Source of the DNA: G965267605 sp965267605 | GTDB taxonomy: Bacteria > Bacteroidota > Bacteroidia > Flavobacteriales_E > Vicingaceae | DNA length: 64,000 nt | Direction of reading: 5' to 3' | Assembly (NCBI GenBank): GCA_965267605.1 | Contig: OZ254088.1 | Location: 3,162,001-3,226,000 of the forward strand | In this document: positions 17,498-26,260 of the stretch, in pieces | Numbering within the stretch: the first letter of the stretch is position 1 | Layout of the letters: the number at the start of each line of letters is the position of its first letter | Position numbers and translations under genes: made by a program | The notes under the pieces: model-generated | The model's database searches: none | The model's input: only the letters and a program-made list of their open reading frames with translations | What the model was told of the DNA's origin: nothing

Positions 17498-17818
17498 ATG
17501 AAACTATTCTACTTATCTATCTTTCTATCTATCTCTTTGGGAATCAGCGCCCTTGGCTTTGATGATATGCAACAATCCCATTTGGTGAGAGTGTTCCCAA
17601 ATCCAACGCATGGTGACGTTTATGTTGAGGGGAAAGCCTTACATCAGGTGCAGCTGTTCAGTATAGCTGGGAAGTTGATCAATGTGGAAACAGAACAGCA
17701 GGCTAATGGCCGTCTGAAGTTAGCGACACATGCTTTACCCAAGGGGTTGTACTTCGTCAAGATCACGGAGAAGAGTGGAAAAGAGTATACAGAGCGACTG
17801 ATGGTTCAGGCGCACTAG
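17498..17818 (+). CDS. Minimal T9SS protein: signal peptide plus sorting domain only
   Basis: 106 residues. A signal peptide (about 1-20) is followed after only about 10 residues by a complete type A sorting domain: VFPNPTHGDVYVEG, the strand LFSIAGKLI, and the terminal GLYFVKI and RLMVQAH. There is no cargo domain between them. It could be a decoy or regulator of T9SS, a small surface peptide, or the remnant of a larger gene whose passenger was lost. It has its own start 65 bases after the phosphatase stop, so transcription with that gene is possible. Confidence 0.7.
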   Translation: MKLFYLSIFLSISLGISALGFDDMQQSHLVRVFPNPTHGDVYVEGKALHQVQLFSIAGKLINVETEQQANGRLKLATHALPKGLYFVKITEKSGKEYTERLMVQAH

Positions 17819-17855
17819 TATTTGTCATTTACCTTCATGGTCGTAGCTTTAAACA

Positions 17856-18632
17856 ATGCTGCGCAAACATCTCTACAAAACAAGTTTAGAAACAGAGCCT
17901 GAGTTCAGGTATCAGGGCAAGCAGCCTGGTAGACTGGAAGGGATCAGCGATGCGGTATTTGCCTTCGCAATTACCTTACTCGTAGTTTCTTTGGAGGTTC
18001 CTAACAGCTTTGATGATCTCATGAAGACCTTTCAAAGTGTGCTGGCATTTGGGGTTAGCAGCTTGCTGCTCTTCTCTATATGGAGAGAGCACTATTACTT
18101 CTTTTTGAGGTATGGATTGCAGGACAAACGAACCATCTTCCTCAATGCCATTCTTCTGCTTACCATATTGTTATACATCTATCCTTTGCGGTTTCTTTTT
18201 CAGTGGTTTAACGAACTGGTTGTGGGTCTTTACCACATGATCGCCAATGATTCTAAAGACTACCTGAAGAACGTTTTTACAGAAATGTTACTACCTGAAC
18301 AGATACCTCAATTGATGATGCTCTATGGAATTGGGGCGGCAATAGTATTTACCATGTTCGCGCTAATGTACCGGAACGCATTGAGACTGAAAGAGGCATT
18401 AGGCCTCAATCAACTGGAAGAGACTTACACCAGGGCCAGCATATATCTCAATTTATGCATGGCTGCTCCACCATTGGTGTCCGTTTGTGTGTCATTGAGT
18501 ATTCAGCATCCGGGGTCCGCATCATTCTGGAGTGGCATGTCCTATATGTTGTATTCGTTAATGCCACTGTATACGAGATGGGAGAATAAAACCAAGGAGC
18601 GTGCCCTTAAAGAACATCAGGAGAAGGAATAA
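17856..18632 (+). CDS. TMEM175-family (DUF1211) potassium channel-like membrane protein
   Basis: 258 residues. The motif GISDAVFAFAITLLVVSLEV (about 28-47) is the signature of the first helix of the TMEM175/DUF1211 family, whose bacterial members form tetrameric potassium channels in the inner membrane. Further hydrophobic helices follow at about 63-82, 100-122, 155-172, 195-217 and 225-240, giving six. The family's usual length is 200-230 residues; the extra is a polar N-terminal tail and a charged C-terminal tail (KTKERALKEHQEKE). It lies 37 bases after the minimal T9SS protein and is convergent with a lipoprotein gene 3 bases away. Confidence 0.8.
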   Translation: MLRKHLYKTSLETEPEFRYQGKQPGRLEGISDAVFAFAITLLVVSLEVPNSFDDLMKTFQSVLAFGVSSLLLFSIWREHYYFFLRYGLQDKRTIFLNAILLLTILLYIYPLRFLFQWFNELVVGLYHMIANDSKDYLKNVFTEMLLPEQIPQLMMLYGIGAAIVFTMFALMYRNALRLKEALGLNQLEETYTRASIYLNLCMAAPPLVSVCVSLSIQHPGSASFWSGMSYMLYSLMPLYTRWENKTKERALKEHQEKE

Positions 18633-18635
18633 ATC

Positions 18636-19211
18636 TTATTGCTTCACTGCATCTGCAAACTGGGTCAGCTCAACCTCGTACTGCTGATCGTTATCGTATA
18701 TACGTACCCTATAAATCTTGTTGATGGTAAATGTACTTCCCAATTGCTTGCCTGGAGGAGCAACCTTGGCACCACTTGTCTTTACAGCCTTAACGATTTT
18801 TCCGAAATGCAATTTCATCTGGTCGGAAGAACTTGGTCCAAAAGTGTAAAGGATAGAAGTACCCTTCTTCCCTGTCCCTTCAGCCGGATCAAACCCCTTC
18901 ATGATAAGCTTTGAGAACTCCATGGGCTCCGTCTTTCGGTTGAAATAGGAGCCTGTGGTGGTGTTGGTTTCAACATCCAGCTCACTCAATACGTAATTTT
19001 TGTTGGCCAGAGAAACGCCAAACTTGTTAACGTTCTTCATGCCGTTCAAAAGGTCACCCATCAAGAGCCACGGGTCATTCATTGGCGCATTTTTATTGGC
19101 CGTTACCGTGTTTGATGTTTCTGTCTCTTTGCCTGGCTTTTGCTGCACCTTGGAGGTATTGGTACAAGCAAACAAAGCCACACTTAGGGTCAATAAATAG
19201 ATCCGCTGCAT
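18636..19211 (-). CDS. Lipoprotein of unknown function
   Basis: 191 residues from the second ATG (another ATG lies three codons upstream and is equally possible). The signal peptide ends in the lipobox LFAC. A Ser/Thr/Asn/Lys-rich linker leads to a Lys-rich domain with predicted beta strands and two GTS/GST stretches; no Cys apart from the lipidated one. No family recognised. It is divergent from the esterase gene across a 40-base gap and convergent with the channel gene. Confidence 0.65.
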   Translation of the reverse strand: MQRIYLLTLSVALFACTNTSKVQQKPGKETETSNTVTANKNAPMNDPWLLMGDLLNGMKNVNKFGVSLANKNYVLSELDVETNTTTGSYFNRKTEPMEFSKLIMKGFDPAEGTGKKGTSILYTFGPSSSDQMKLHFGKIVKAVKTSGAKVAPPGKQLGSTFTINKIYRVRIYDNDQQYEVELTQFADAVKQ

Positions 19212-19251
19212 CTGATACATTTAGCGATTAAACTTAAGTAATTTGGCATTC

Positions 19252-20202
19252 TTGAAGACTCAAACTCCATACCATCTTTTGATGCTACTTGGTTGCCTGG
19301 TTGTTCTTTTGGCTGGCTGCAAGAAACGCCACAAGGGAGCAGGCGCACTTGAAGAAATAACTTTGAATGATGGGAATTGGGACAGAACAGGATTGGTGTA
19401 CTTGCCATCATCGTACAACAATGGGTCAGATAAACTACCACTTATTCTAGCCCTACACGGTAGACTGGGGGATGGCAAAGGAACCGTCAAGTTCATGAAA
19501 CTAAACCCGAAGGCAGACGCGCTGGGTTATGTGGTTGTATATCCGGATGGCATAAGCAGGAGTTGGGCCGATGCAAGAAACAGCGGACCAGCCCACGATC
19601 GGGGTGTGGACGACATTACATTTTTATCCAAACTCATAGATGAATGTGCAGCGAAGTATCGAATTGATACCTCACGGGTCTACATGGTTGGAATGAGCAA
19701 CGGAGGATTTATGACAACTACATTTTGTTGTGCTAAACCAGAGAAAATTGCTGCAGCAGTAACGGTAACCGGTATTATGGCCGTAGACCCATCCACATGG
19801 TGTACACCTTCATCTGGAACGCCAGTCATGTTCCTGATGGGAACCGAAGACCCATTGGTTCCCTATGAGGGTGGTGAGATTGCAGCGAAGAATGGAAAGG
19901 GAAATGGAAGTTTCACCTGCTCGGTGGATGAAGCCGTTGTTGCATGGAGGAACAACAATGGATGTTCAGACGCTAAACAGGTTATTGATTACCCAGACCT
20001 AAAGAGGGATCAATGCACAATGAGAGAGACGCGTTACACTGATTGCTCAGGCAACAACGAAGTTGTACTCATCGATTGTGTAGGTGGTGGCCATACCTGG
20101 CCAGGAGGAGATCAGTATTTATCAAAGCGAAGAATTGGGAGGGTTTGTCGTGAGCTTCGTGCAGAGAACATTATATTCGAGTTCTTCGAAAAGCACCAAT
20201 AA
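19252..20202 (+). CDS. Esterase lipoprotein of the PHB-depolymerase / LpqC family
   Basis: About 316 residues. The start is uncertain: a TTG at 19252 gives a normal lipoprotein signal (K after the start, lipobox LLAGC about residue 23), a TTG at 19243 adds three residues, and an ATG at 19282 would leave too short a signal. The alpha/beta-hydrolase pattern is complete: an oxyanion-hole region LILALHGRLGDG, nucleophile Ser in GMSNGGF, acid Asp in GTEDPLVP and His in GGGHTWPGG. Family members cleave feruloyl or acetyl esters or polyhydroxyalkanoates; the substrate here cannot be decided. A Cys-rich C-terminal half (CSVDE, CSDAK, CTMRE, DCSG, DCVGG) suggests disulfides outside the cytosol. It overlaps the next gene by one base. 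Confidence 0.8.
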   Translation: MKTQTPYHLLMLLGCLVVLLAGCKKRHKGAGALEEITLNDGNWDRTGLVYLPSSYNNGSDKLPLILALHGRLGDGKGTVKFMKLNPKADALGYVVVYPDGISRSWADARNSGPAHDRGVDDITFLSKLIDECAAKYRIDTSRVYMVGMSNGGFMTTTFCCAKPEKIAAAVTVTGIMAVDPSTWCTPSSGTPVMFLMGTEDPLVPYEGGEIAAKNGKGNGSFTCSVDEAVVAWRNNNGCSDAKQVIDYPDLKRDQCTMRETRYTDCSGNNEVVLIDCVGGGHTWPGGDQYLSKRRIGRVCRELRAENIIFEFFEKHQ

Positions 20203-20819
20203 TGAAACACCCTTTACTCAATAGTATATCGAAATGGCTTCTTGTTGTTCCGGCAATGCTGGTCTTCATGGCTTGCGGAAGCGATTCTGAAGAAGAGCAA
20301 AATGCCGTAGGTCAGATTGTAGAGGAAGCAGTTGAAGAACGTTCCCTGGAAGAATTGGTTGAGGCCTTCAAGGAATGTCAGGCCAATAAAGAAGGACCGT
20401 ATGATTGCCAGAATTATATCGCCAGGGCGGCTTGCAGTTACTACGGAATATGCGACATGACCTATGCTGCGGACAATTCATTTTGGTCGTATGAGGAGGT
20501 TGTTGATGCCATGGCCGAATTTGATGAATACGAATTGATTGGCGATGCTGATGATCAGGATGCATGTGATGAAGCGCAGAAACTTGCTAACGAGGGTACC
20601 GCTGTTTTCGCAGTAAATACTTCAGAAAAGAAGCGGGGAGCGGCTTTGGTAATTAAAGGAGAAACAACCATGAGCAATAGCTGGGGAGTCAAGTGTCCGG
20701 TAGTGGCGTTCTTCTTTCCAAATCGTCCGGAAGACTCATTTGTAGGTAAAGGGCTGAACTATGCCTGGTCGAGTCCCGACAATGTCAAACTTTACTACAG
20801 GGTTACGGCTCCAGTTTAG
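20202..20819 (+). CDS. Lipoprotein of unknown function
   Basis: 205 residues. Its ATG shares a base with the TAA of the esterase gene, so the two are one transcription unit. The signal peptide ends in MACG with Cys at residue 26, followed by a strongly acidic linker (SDSEEEQ and further Glu). The mature domain holds several Cys (ECQANKE, YDCQN, AACSYYGICDM, DACDE, VKCPV), so disulfide-linked folding is likely. No known family was recognised. It could be an anchored partner of the esterase. Confidence 0.7.
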   Translation: MKHPLLNSISKWLLVVPAMLVFMACGSDSEEEQNAVGQIVEEAVEERSLEELVEAFKECQANKEGPYDCQNYIARAACSYYGICDMTYAADNSFWSYEEVVDAMAEFDEYELIGDADDQDACDEAQKLANEGTAVFAVNTSEKKRGAALVIKGETTMSNSWGVKCPVVAFFFPNRPEDSFVGKGLNYAWSSPDNVKLYYRVTAPV

Positions 20820-20834
20820 CCGGACTCCAGTTTC

Positions 20835-23177
20835 TTAGAACTGAACCTGATATATCAGGTTTGGAATGAGTGGTAGCTGATTGCTATTCACAACCTTCTG
20901 ACGATTGGCATCGTAGTATTGATTCACCATTGCCTGATTGTTTGTTGCGTTCAACACTTCGAACTTGATCTCATGTGTTGCCTTTGAGCGGTTTACTCTG
21001 TAGCCACCTCCCACATTCACAAAGAATACATCATCGCCTTTGGCTGACCATGGCTCACTAACACGAACGGTTCTTCCCTCGTTCATTGAAGCGGTGAGGT
21101 CAAGAGGTGTAAAACGATTACCACCTAGCAGCGAGGCTTTCACATTCAAAGTGATCGTGCGCTGTTTGCTCTCTTTGGCCTTTAACGGGAACTCTTTTCC
21201 AAAAAGCACATTGCTGTTGTAGTTACCGTTGAATCTTGTTTTTCGCCAAATTCCATCTTCAGCTTTATACTGCGATTCATACACAGAGCCGGTTAGCAGG
21301 TAATAGAAGTTGTTAGAGAAGAAACGTTCGAATGTAAGTTCGATACCATAGTTGTAGCCTTCACCCGTATTCACCAGCGGTAGATCGTCAAACCATTCAG
21401 ATTCATTGATCAATGAGTAGGTAGACCCCTCTGCATTTTCGACAGGCACATGATACAATCGCTGATAGTAGACTTCAGTTTTGATATGCGTATTGTCGTT
21501 AATGCTATGGTCATACCCCATTACAGCATGAACAGCTTTTGGCAATTTCATGTTAATGTTGGGTTGTACCGTTCCGCTAGCTTGTTGCACCTCAGCGAAG
21601 TAGTTCAGTAACGATTCGATCCTGCTGTGCAGGCCTACACCGGCAGTAAACGTGCCCTTAGTAGTTGCTTTCCATTGCATACTCAGTCTTGGCTCAACCG
21701 AGTACCTGTCGTTAAGGAACAATTGCAATGCATGAACTCCCCCAACAAGCGTCAGCTTTTCATTAGCCCGATGTTTCCAACTGACATATCCCTGGGCAAA
21801 ACCGCTGTTGCCTTTTTTGTTGAGTTGTGAAACCATCAGACCGTTGTCGTCTCTGTACTTGGAGTAGAAATCATATTGGATATAGGTGGCGATAACCCCT
21901 ATTTTCAATCTGTTACGTGCGTTGATCTTCCTGTTAAAGGCGGTCTGAAATTTGAGATTGTATTTCTGCAACCCGTCTTGATAGTCGGTTGCGAATGGAC
22001 CTTCGTCAATTGACTCTTCAACCGTAGTACCGCTCCCATTTGTAGAAACAAGAAGGTCCGTTTTTAAGAACGATTGTTCATTCAATAAGTAGACGTTATT
22101 GAAGCCAATCATTCCCAGATTAGCACCATAATCGGTACGTCCCTTTTCCACGACCCCGGTCGCTGCAGAAGTATCAGACCATGATTCCTTGATGTTACTC
22201 AAGCCTCCCAGTCCCCAAATAGAGAAAGTACCCACCTTCTCCGTGGGAAGGTGAAGTTTAAATGCTGCATCCTGGTATATAGGCACGCCACCAAAATCCA
22301 CTACATTCAAATTGTCTAGAATACCGAGGGAGGAATAACGGTAATTAGCCATGTAAGAGCCCTTTCCATTTTTGGAGAACGGACCTTCAAGCATGAATTC
22401 TGTTCCTATCACACCCATAGCGAATGTATACTCTCGCTGTTCATTGTTTCCTTTTCGCATTTTGATATCGAAGACCCCGGAGGTAGCGTTTCCGTATTCT
22501 GGTTCGAAAGCACCAGTCAGAAAATCAGAGTTGGCAAGAACAGTACTGTTAAGTGCATTGATTGGACCACCAGTAGCCCCCTCATCTGCAAAATGATTGG
22601 GATTGGGAATTTCTACACCTTCCAGTCTCCACAGGATCCCCTTTGGGGAATTACCCCGGACCACAATGTCATTGTTGCCCTGTGCATCACTGCTGATACC
22701 AGCAAACGATGCAGCCATTCTTGCCGGATCGTTGAAACTCCCGGCATACCTTTTCGTTTCTTCGATGGTAAAGGATCTGGAACTTACGATTGACATTTCG
22801 TTATTGGTCTGACGCTTGTCTTGTGAAGCCTTCACTTCAAATACTTCCAACTGTTTTACATCTTCCTTAAGCGATATGGTAACCACCAATTCCTTTCCCG
22901 AAGACAACAGTTGATTGGGAATCACACGGGGTTCATATCCCATCATCATCACCTGAATAGTTACACGGCCAACCGGAACATCCTCTAACCGGAACTCGCC
23001 TTTCTCGTTGGTGTAAGCGCCTAGGGTTGGGTGCTCCTTTACAGTAACCACCGCTCCGATAATGGCAGAACGCGAATCTTCATCATACAGTTGACCCCGG
23101 ATGGTCTGTGTTAGGTTTTGACCGAATGAACATAGACTAACAAGAACGGAGATGATGAATAAGGTGATCCTTCGCAT
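20835..23177 (-). CDS. TonB-dependent receptor with carboxypeptidase-regulatory-like N-terminal domain
   Basis: 780 residues. A signal peptide (ending SLCSFGQ) is followed by a Cna-B/carboxypeptidase-regulatory-like domain (about 22-110, with DVPVGRVTIQVMMMGYEP), a plug domain (about 115-245, with FAGISSDAQGNNDIVVRG and LEGVEIPNPNHF), and a beta-barrel to the C-terminus ending in the aromatic VQF expected for an outer-membrane protein. This is the commoner Bacteroidota receptor type. No SusD-like or siderophore genes are adjacent, so the ligand is unknown. The gene is monocistronic and its stop faces the lipoprotein gene across 15 bases. Confidence 0.88.
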   Translation of the reverse strand: MRRITLFIISVLVSLCSFGQNLTQTIRGQLYDEDSRSAIIGAVVTVKEHPTLGAYTNEKGEFRLEDVPVGRVTIQVMMMGYEPRVIPNQLLSSGKELVVTISLKEDVKQLEVFEVKASQDKRQTNNEMSIVSSRSFTIEETKRYAGSFNDPARMAASFAGISSDAQGNNDIVVRGNSPKGILWRLEGVEIPNPNHFADEGATGGPINALNSTVLANSDFLTGAFEPEYGNATSGVFDIKMRKGNNEQREYTFAMGVIGTEFMLEGPFSKNGKGSYMANYRYSSLGILDNLNVVDFGGVPIYQDAAFKLHLPTEKVGTFSIWGLGGLSNIKESWSDTSAATGVVEKGRTDYGANLGMIGFNNVYLLNEQSFLKTDLLVSTNGSGTTVEESIDEGPFATDYQDGLQKYNLKFQTAFNRKINARNRLKIGVIATYIQYDFYSKYRDDNGLMVSQLNKKGNSGFAQGYVSWKHRANEKLTLVGGVHALQLFLNDRYSVEPRLSMQWKATTKGTFTAGVGLHSRIESLLNYFAEVQQASGTVQPNINMKLPKAVHAVMGYDHSINDNTHIKTEVYYQRLYHVPVENAEGSTYSLINESEWFDDLPLVNTGEGYNYGIELTFERFFSNNFYYLLTGSVYESQYKAEDGIWRKTRFNGNYNSNVLFGKEFPLKAKESKQRTITLNVKASLLGGNRFTPLDLTASMNEGRTVRVSEPWSAKGDDVFFVNVGGGYRVNRSKATHEIKFEVLNATNNQAMVNQYYDANRQKVVNSNQLPLIPNLIYQVQF

Positions 23178-23242
23178 ATATCTTTTTTCAAAAGGACCAG
23201 ATCAAATAGAGAAGGTTGCATCACCGTCTCAGGAATTCTTGT

Positions 23243-24430
23243 TTACCAGTACTGATAAGAGATACGTTTCTCCAGGCGGGTGGCACCCCTATTGGTCAAT
23301 TCCACCTCTGATACTTGAAGACCTACTTTATTGTACTTCATTAGGAAACTCTTAACCATCTGATCGTTCAGCTTTGTCTCTTGACTAAGCAGTTGCATGT
23401 TTTCATTAAACTGCTGTTTGATTACCAGCATTTGCTGCGGTTCACCAGGCTTACCTGAAACGCTGGTATAAGTTTGGGTAAGGGTTCGCTTAAGCGTATC
23501 TAAGTTGTAAACCGTTCTTCTAGTCCATTTACCATTGCTCGCAAAATGGATGGCTTCTTCACTTTGGCGCTCACGGTCATAATTGTACAAATATTTCAAT
23601 CGGCCATTTCGCTTGCGCTCTACACCTTTCAAAGTGCCATCCGGGTACCGAAGGTAGGAGGTGCTGTCATGCAATTGAACCTTGAATCCGCTGCCTGATA
23701 CAACCGTGTACGCAAGCAGAGAATCATTTTTGTCATAGTGCCAACGTGTTATGCCAATCACCGTGCCTTTTCCATCTGTTTGGACAACGCGTAATTTCTT
23801 ATCTGTAGCGGTAAATTCTTGTCGGGCGTAGGAGGTAGTGATACTCCCTTTGAATACACGCTTTTGCCGGATGACGGATAACATACCAGTATTACCATAG
23901 ATGAAAGAATCGGCTTTTAGAAACTCTGGTTTGAAATGGCGCTTATGTTTATAGTCGGTGATGGATGAGAGTTTTCCCTTGATGTAGCGGCTGGTTGTAA
24001 GCGTATATCCCTCTGGGAGCTTTCGCCAGGCACGCTTTCTAAGCAGATGCATGCCTTTGTAATCCATCACGATGCTGTCTGTAATAGCGGTAGTATCGCT
24101 GGTGGCATCAAAATAGAGCTGAGCAACTATCCGATCTTTTGTGTCAATGTCGAAATGAATTTCGCGTTTAATTTCTTTACCGGATTTCTCCTGGTGAGAC
24201 CACATTAATCCTGACATTTTAAATCTGGAAACTTGAAGCGTGTCCCGCGTTTGCGCGTTGACAATAACGACCGATTTAATTCTTCTCTGCTTATCATCTT
24301 TGAACGGCTGTTGGTGTTGCCACCGTGTGAAAGCAAGCGTACTCACTTCGTCTTCTGTGCCTGGCAGGAACATTTGTGCTTTCGCGAATGATGTGGCAAG
24401 CACTAGTGGTATGAACAACAGGTATTTCAT
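23243..24430 (-). CDS. Secreted repeat-rich protein of unknown function, paralogue of the gene at 26261
   Basis: 395 residues. A signal peptide (about 1-18, ending SFAKA) is followed by a long region of short beta strands, many beginning with RR, KR or R-K-R turns and ending in Tyr or Trp (for instance LRYPDGTLKGVERKRNGR, about 267-284). This is a YD-like or MORN-like repeat pattern with no exact family match. No lipobox or T9SS domain is present, so it may be periplasmic. The minus-strand gene at 26261-27460 has the same layout and similar repeats; the two flank an ABC exporter. A TAATTTTG box lies 35 bases upstream. Confidence 0.7.
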   Translation of the reverse strand: MKYLLFIPLVLATSFAKAQMFLPGTEDEVSTLAFTRWQHQQPFKDDKQRRIKSVVIVNAQTRDTLQVSRFKMSGLMWSHQEKSGKEIKREIHFDIDTKDRIVAQLYFDATSDTTAITDSIVMDYKGMHLLRKRAWRKLPEGYTLTTSRYIKGKLSSITDYKHKRHFKPEFLKADSFIYGNTGMLSVIRQKRVFKGSITTSYARQEFTATDKKLRVVQTDGKGTVIGITRWHYDKNDSLLAYTVVSGSGFKVQLHDSTSYLRYPDGTLKGVERKRNGRLKYLYNYDRERQSEEAIHFASNGKWTRRTVYNLDTLKRTLTQTYTSVSGKPGEPQQMLVIKQQFNENMQLLSQETKLNDQMVKSFLMKYNKVGLQVSEVELTNRGATRLEKRISYQYW

Positions 24431-24464
24431 GCTGGTTAGGCAACAGCAACTTTCATGCTAGTCT

Positions 24465-24472
24465 CAAAATTA
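24465..24472 (-). promoter_or_regulatory. Bacteroidota-type -7 box for the secreted repeat protein
   Basis: CAAAATTA on the plus strand reads TAATTTTG on the minus strand, an exact TAnnTTTG match 34 bases before the ATG at 24430. On the plus strand, CATATTTG at 24544-24551 is a one-mismatch -7 box for the divergent ABC transporter. Confidence 0.45.
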
Positions 24473-24566
24473 ATATTAACCGTTTATCCATTTCTGATCC
24501 CCGCTTGTGTAAATAGATAGAAGTGGTTGTATATTTCCTTTCCATATTTGTTTGACATTGAGAACA

Positions 24567-25466
24567 ATGGATCAGGTACTAACTACATTAGGATTAACGA
24601 AGCGGTATGGTGGATTAACAGCCGTTGACCAGCTTTCTTTGGAGGTTGGCAAGGGAACAATCTTCGGTTTACTTGGTCCGAACGGTAGTGGAAAAACCAC
24701 AACTCTGGGGATGTTGTTAGACATCATTCAACCAACCTCTGGCGCTTATCAATGGTTCGGACAAGCTGGGTCTCCTGGTTCCAGGAAGAGAATAGGATCT
24801 ATACTGGAGACACCAAATTTCATGGGATACCTGAGTGGCGAGAGAAACTTGAAAATTGCAGCTGAGATCAAGGGAGTAGCGTACGATGATATCGAACGCG
24901 TATTGAAGATCGTTGAGTTATACGACCGAAAGGACGACCGCTTTAAAACATATTCACTGGGAATGAAGCAAAGGTTGGCCTTAGCTTCAGCGTTGCTTGG
25001 AAACCCTGAGGTACTGTTACTGGATGAACCTACAAATGGATTGGATCCGCAGGGAATTGCGGATGTAAGAGAATTGATCAGGAAGGTAGCCAGAGAATAT
25101 GGCATCACCGTAATTCTTGCGAGTCACCTGCTCGATGAGGTTGAGAAACTGTGCTCACACGTGGCTATTATTAAGAAAGGCAAATTGCTGGTGCAAGGTG
25201 GGGTAGACGAAATTCTTGGCGAAGAGCATATTGTTGAGGTGCAGGCCACAGATAACGAACAATTATTGAAAGCATTGAATTCGTATTCTGGAATATCTGA
25301 CATCAAGAAGGAATTGGATAAATATGTTGTGAAAGTTGCGGATGGGGCTACCAATGAAACTATCAACAAGTTCTTATTTGAACAGGGAGTGGTGCTTACA
25401 CATCTTGCAAGTAGGAAGAAAAACCTGGAAGCGGAATTCCTTGAACTGACCAAAGAAGGCGCATGA
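24567..25466 (+). CDS. ABC transporter ATP-binding protein
   Basis: 299 residues from ATG at 24567; a TTG five codons upstream is less likely. All motifs are present: Walker A GPNGSGKTT, signature YSLGMKQRL, Walker B VLLLDEPTNGLD, and an H-loop in ILASHLLDE. A C-terminal extension of about 90 residues after the ATPase core is typical of the CcmA/NatA-type exporters. It forms a transporter with the overlapping permease gene (4 bases, ATGA). The exported substrate is unknown; multidrug, bacteriocin or lipid export are all possible. Confidence 0.88.
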   Translation: MDQVLTTLGLTKRYGGLTAVDQLSLEVGKGTIFGLLGPNGSGKTTTLGMLLDIIQPTSGAYQWFGQAGSPGSRKRIGSILETPNFMGYLSGERNLKIAAEIKGVAYDDIERVLKIVELYDRKDDRFKTYSLGMKQRLALASALLGNPEVLLLDEPTNGLDPQGIADVRELIRKVAREYGITVILASHLLDEVEKLCSHVAIIKKGKLLVQGGVDEILGEEHIVEVQATDNEQLLKALNSYSGISDIKKELDKYVVKVADGATNETINKFLFEQGVVLTHLASRKKNLEAEFLELTKEGA

Positions 25467-26260
25467 ATTTACTAAAGATAGAATGGCATAAGATCATTGG
25501 AAACAGGGCCTTTTGGATCCTGTTAGGCCTTCATGTGGTCTTGCTATATCCGGCAGCCTATGGCTTGGAGGGGATTCTCAATTCCTTTAAGATATCGGTC
25601 AATGGTCAGGCGCAGGTCCCTATCTCCAGCCTAATGGGTGAATTCTCGATCTTCAACTACCCTAACGTTTGGCACAACATTGCATACCTGGCAACGTGGT
25701 TTCGTTTTGTATTGGCTGTAATTGTAGTGATTCTGGTAGCGAATGAATTTAGCTACAGGACTTTGCGGCAGAATATTATCGATGGCATGAGTAAAGTGCA
25801 GGTTGTTCTGGCCAAAGAGCTGGTCATTGCTCTTGTTTCTCTCATTGCTGCCGGCATGTTGGTGGTACTTGTGCTGTTGTTGGGAGATGCCGTGGAAGGA
25901 GTTTCTACTTGGGATGGATTTCAGTACGCGATAGCGTATTTCCTGGGGTTGATGTTGTATCTCAACTTCACCTACTTGCTAACAACGCTGGTTAAGAAGG
26001 CAGGCTTTGCAATAGGCTTGTTGTTGATCTACACTTTCCTTATCGAGAACATTGTAGGCTACTTTCTTCCTGATAATGTAGCGGTTTGTTTGCCAATGCA
26101 TGTAGTAGACGGCATGGTTCCAAATCCTGCCAAGACATTCATGGGCGAGGAAGTTACCGCGGGTTTGTCAGCACAAAATGTAACGTTGGCAGTTGTTTAC
26201 ATAGGGCTGTTCGTGTTCCTGAATATCCTGTTGCTGAAGAGAGGCCACGCGGCTAAGTAA
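25463..26260 (+). CDS. ABC-2 type transporter permease
   Basis: 265 residues with six hydrophobic segments, roughly at 15-35, 70-95, 115-140, 150-175, 182-202 and 235-255. A motif NEFSYRTLRQNIIDGMSK (about 93-110) is typical of ABC-2 permeases that lack a nucleotide-binding domain. It is translated from an ATGA overlap with the ATPase gene, so the two form one transporter. Its stop is directly followed by the stop of the convergent minus-strand gene, with no spacer. Confidence 0.85.
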   Translation: MNLLKIEWHKIIGNRAFWILLGLHVVLLYPAAYGLEGILNSFKISVNGQAQVPISSLMGEFSIFNYPNVWHNIAYLATWFRFVLAVIVVILVANEFSYRTLRQNIIDGMSKVQVVLAKELVIALVSLIAAGMLVVLVLLLGDAVEGVSTWDGFQYAIAYFLGLMLYLNFTYLLTTLVKKAGFAIGLLLIYTFLIENIVGYFLPDNVAVCLPMHVVDGMVPNPAKTFMGEEVTAGLSAQNVTLAVVYIGLFVFLNILLLKRGHAAK

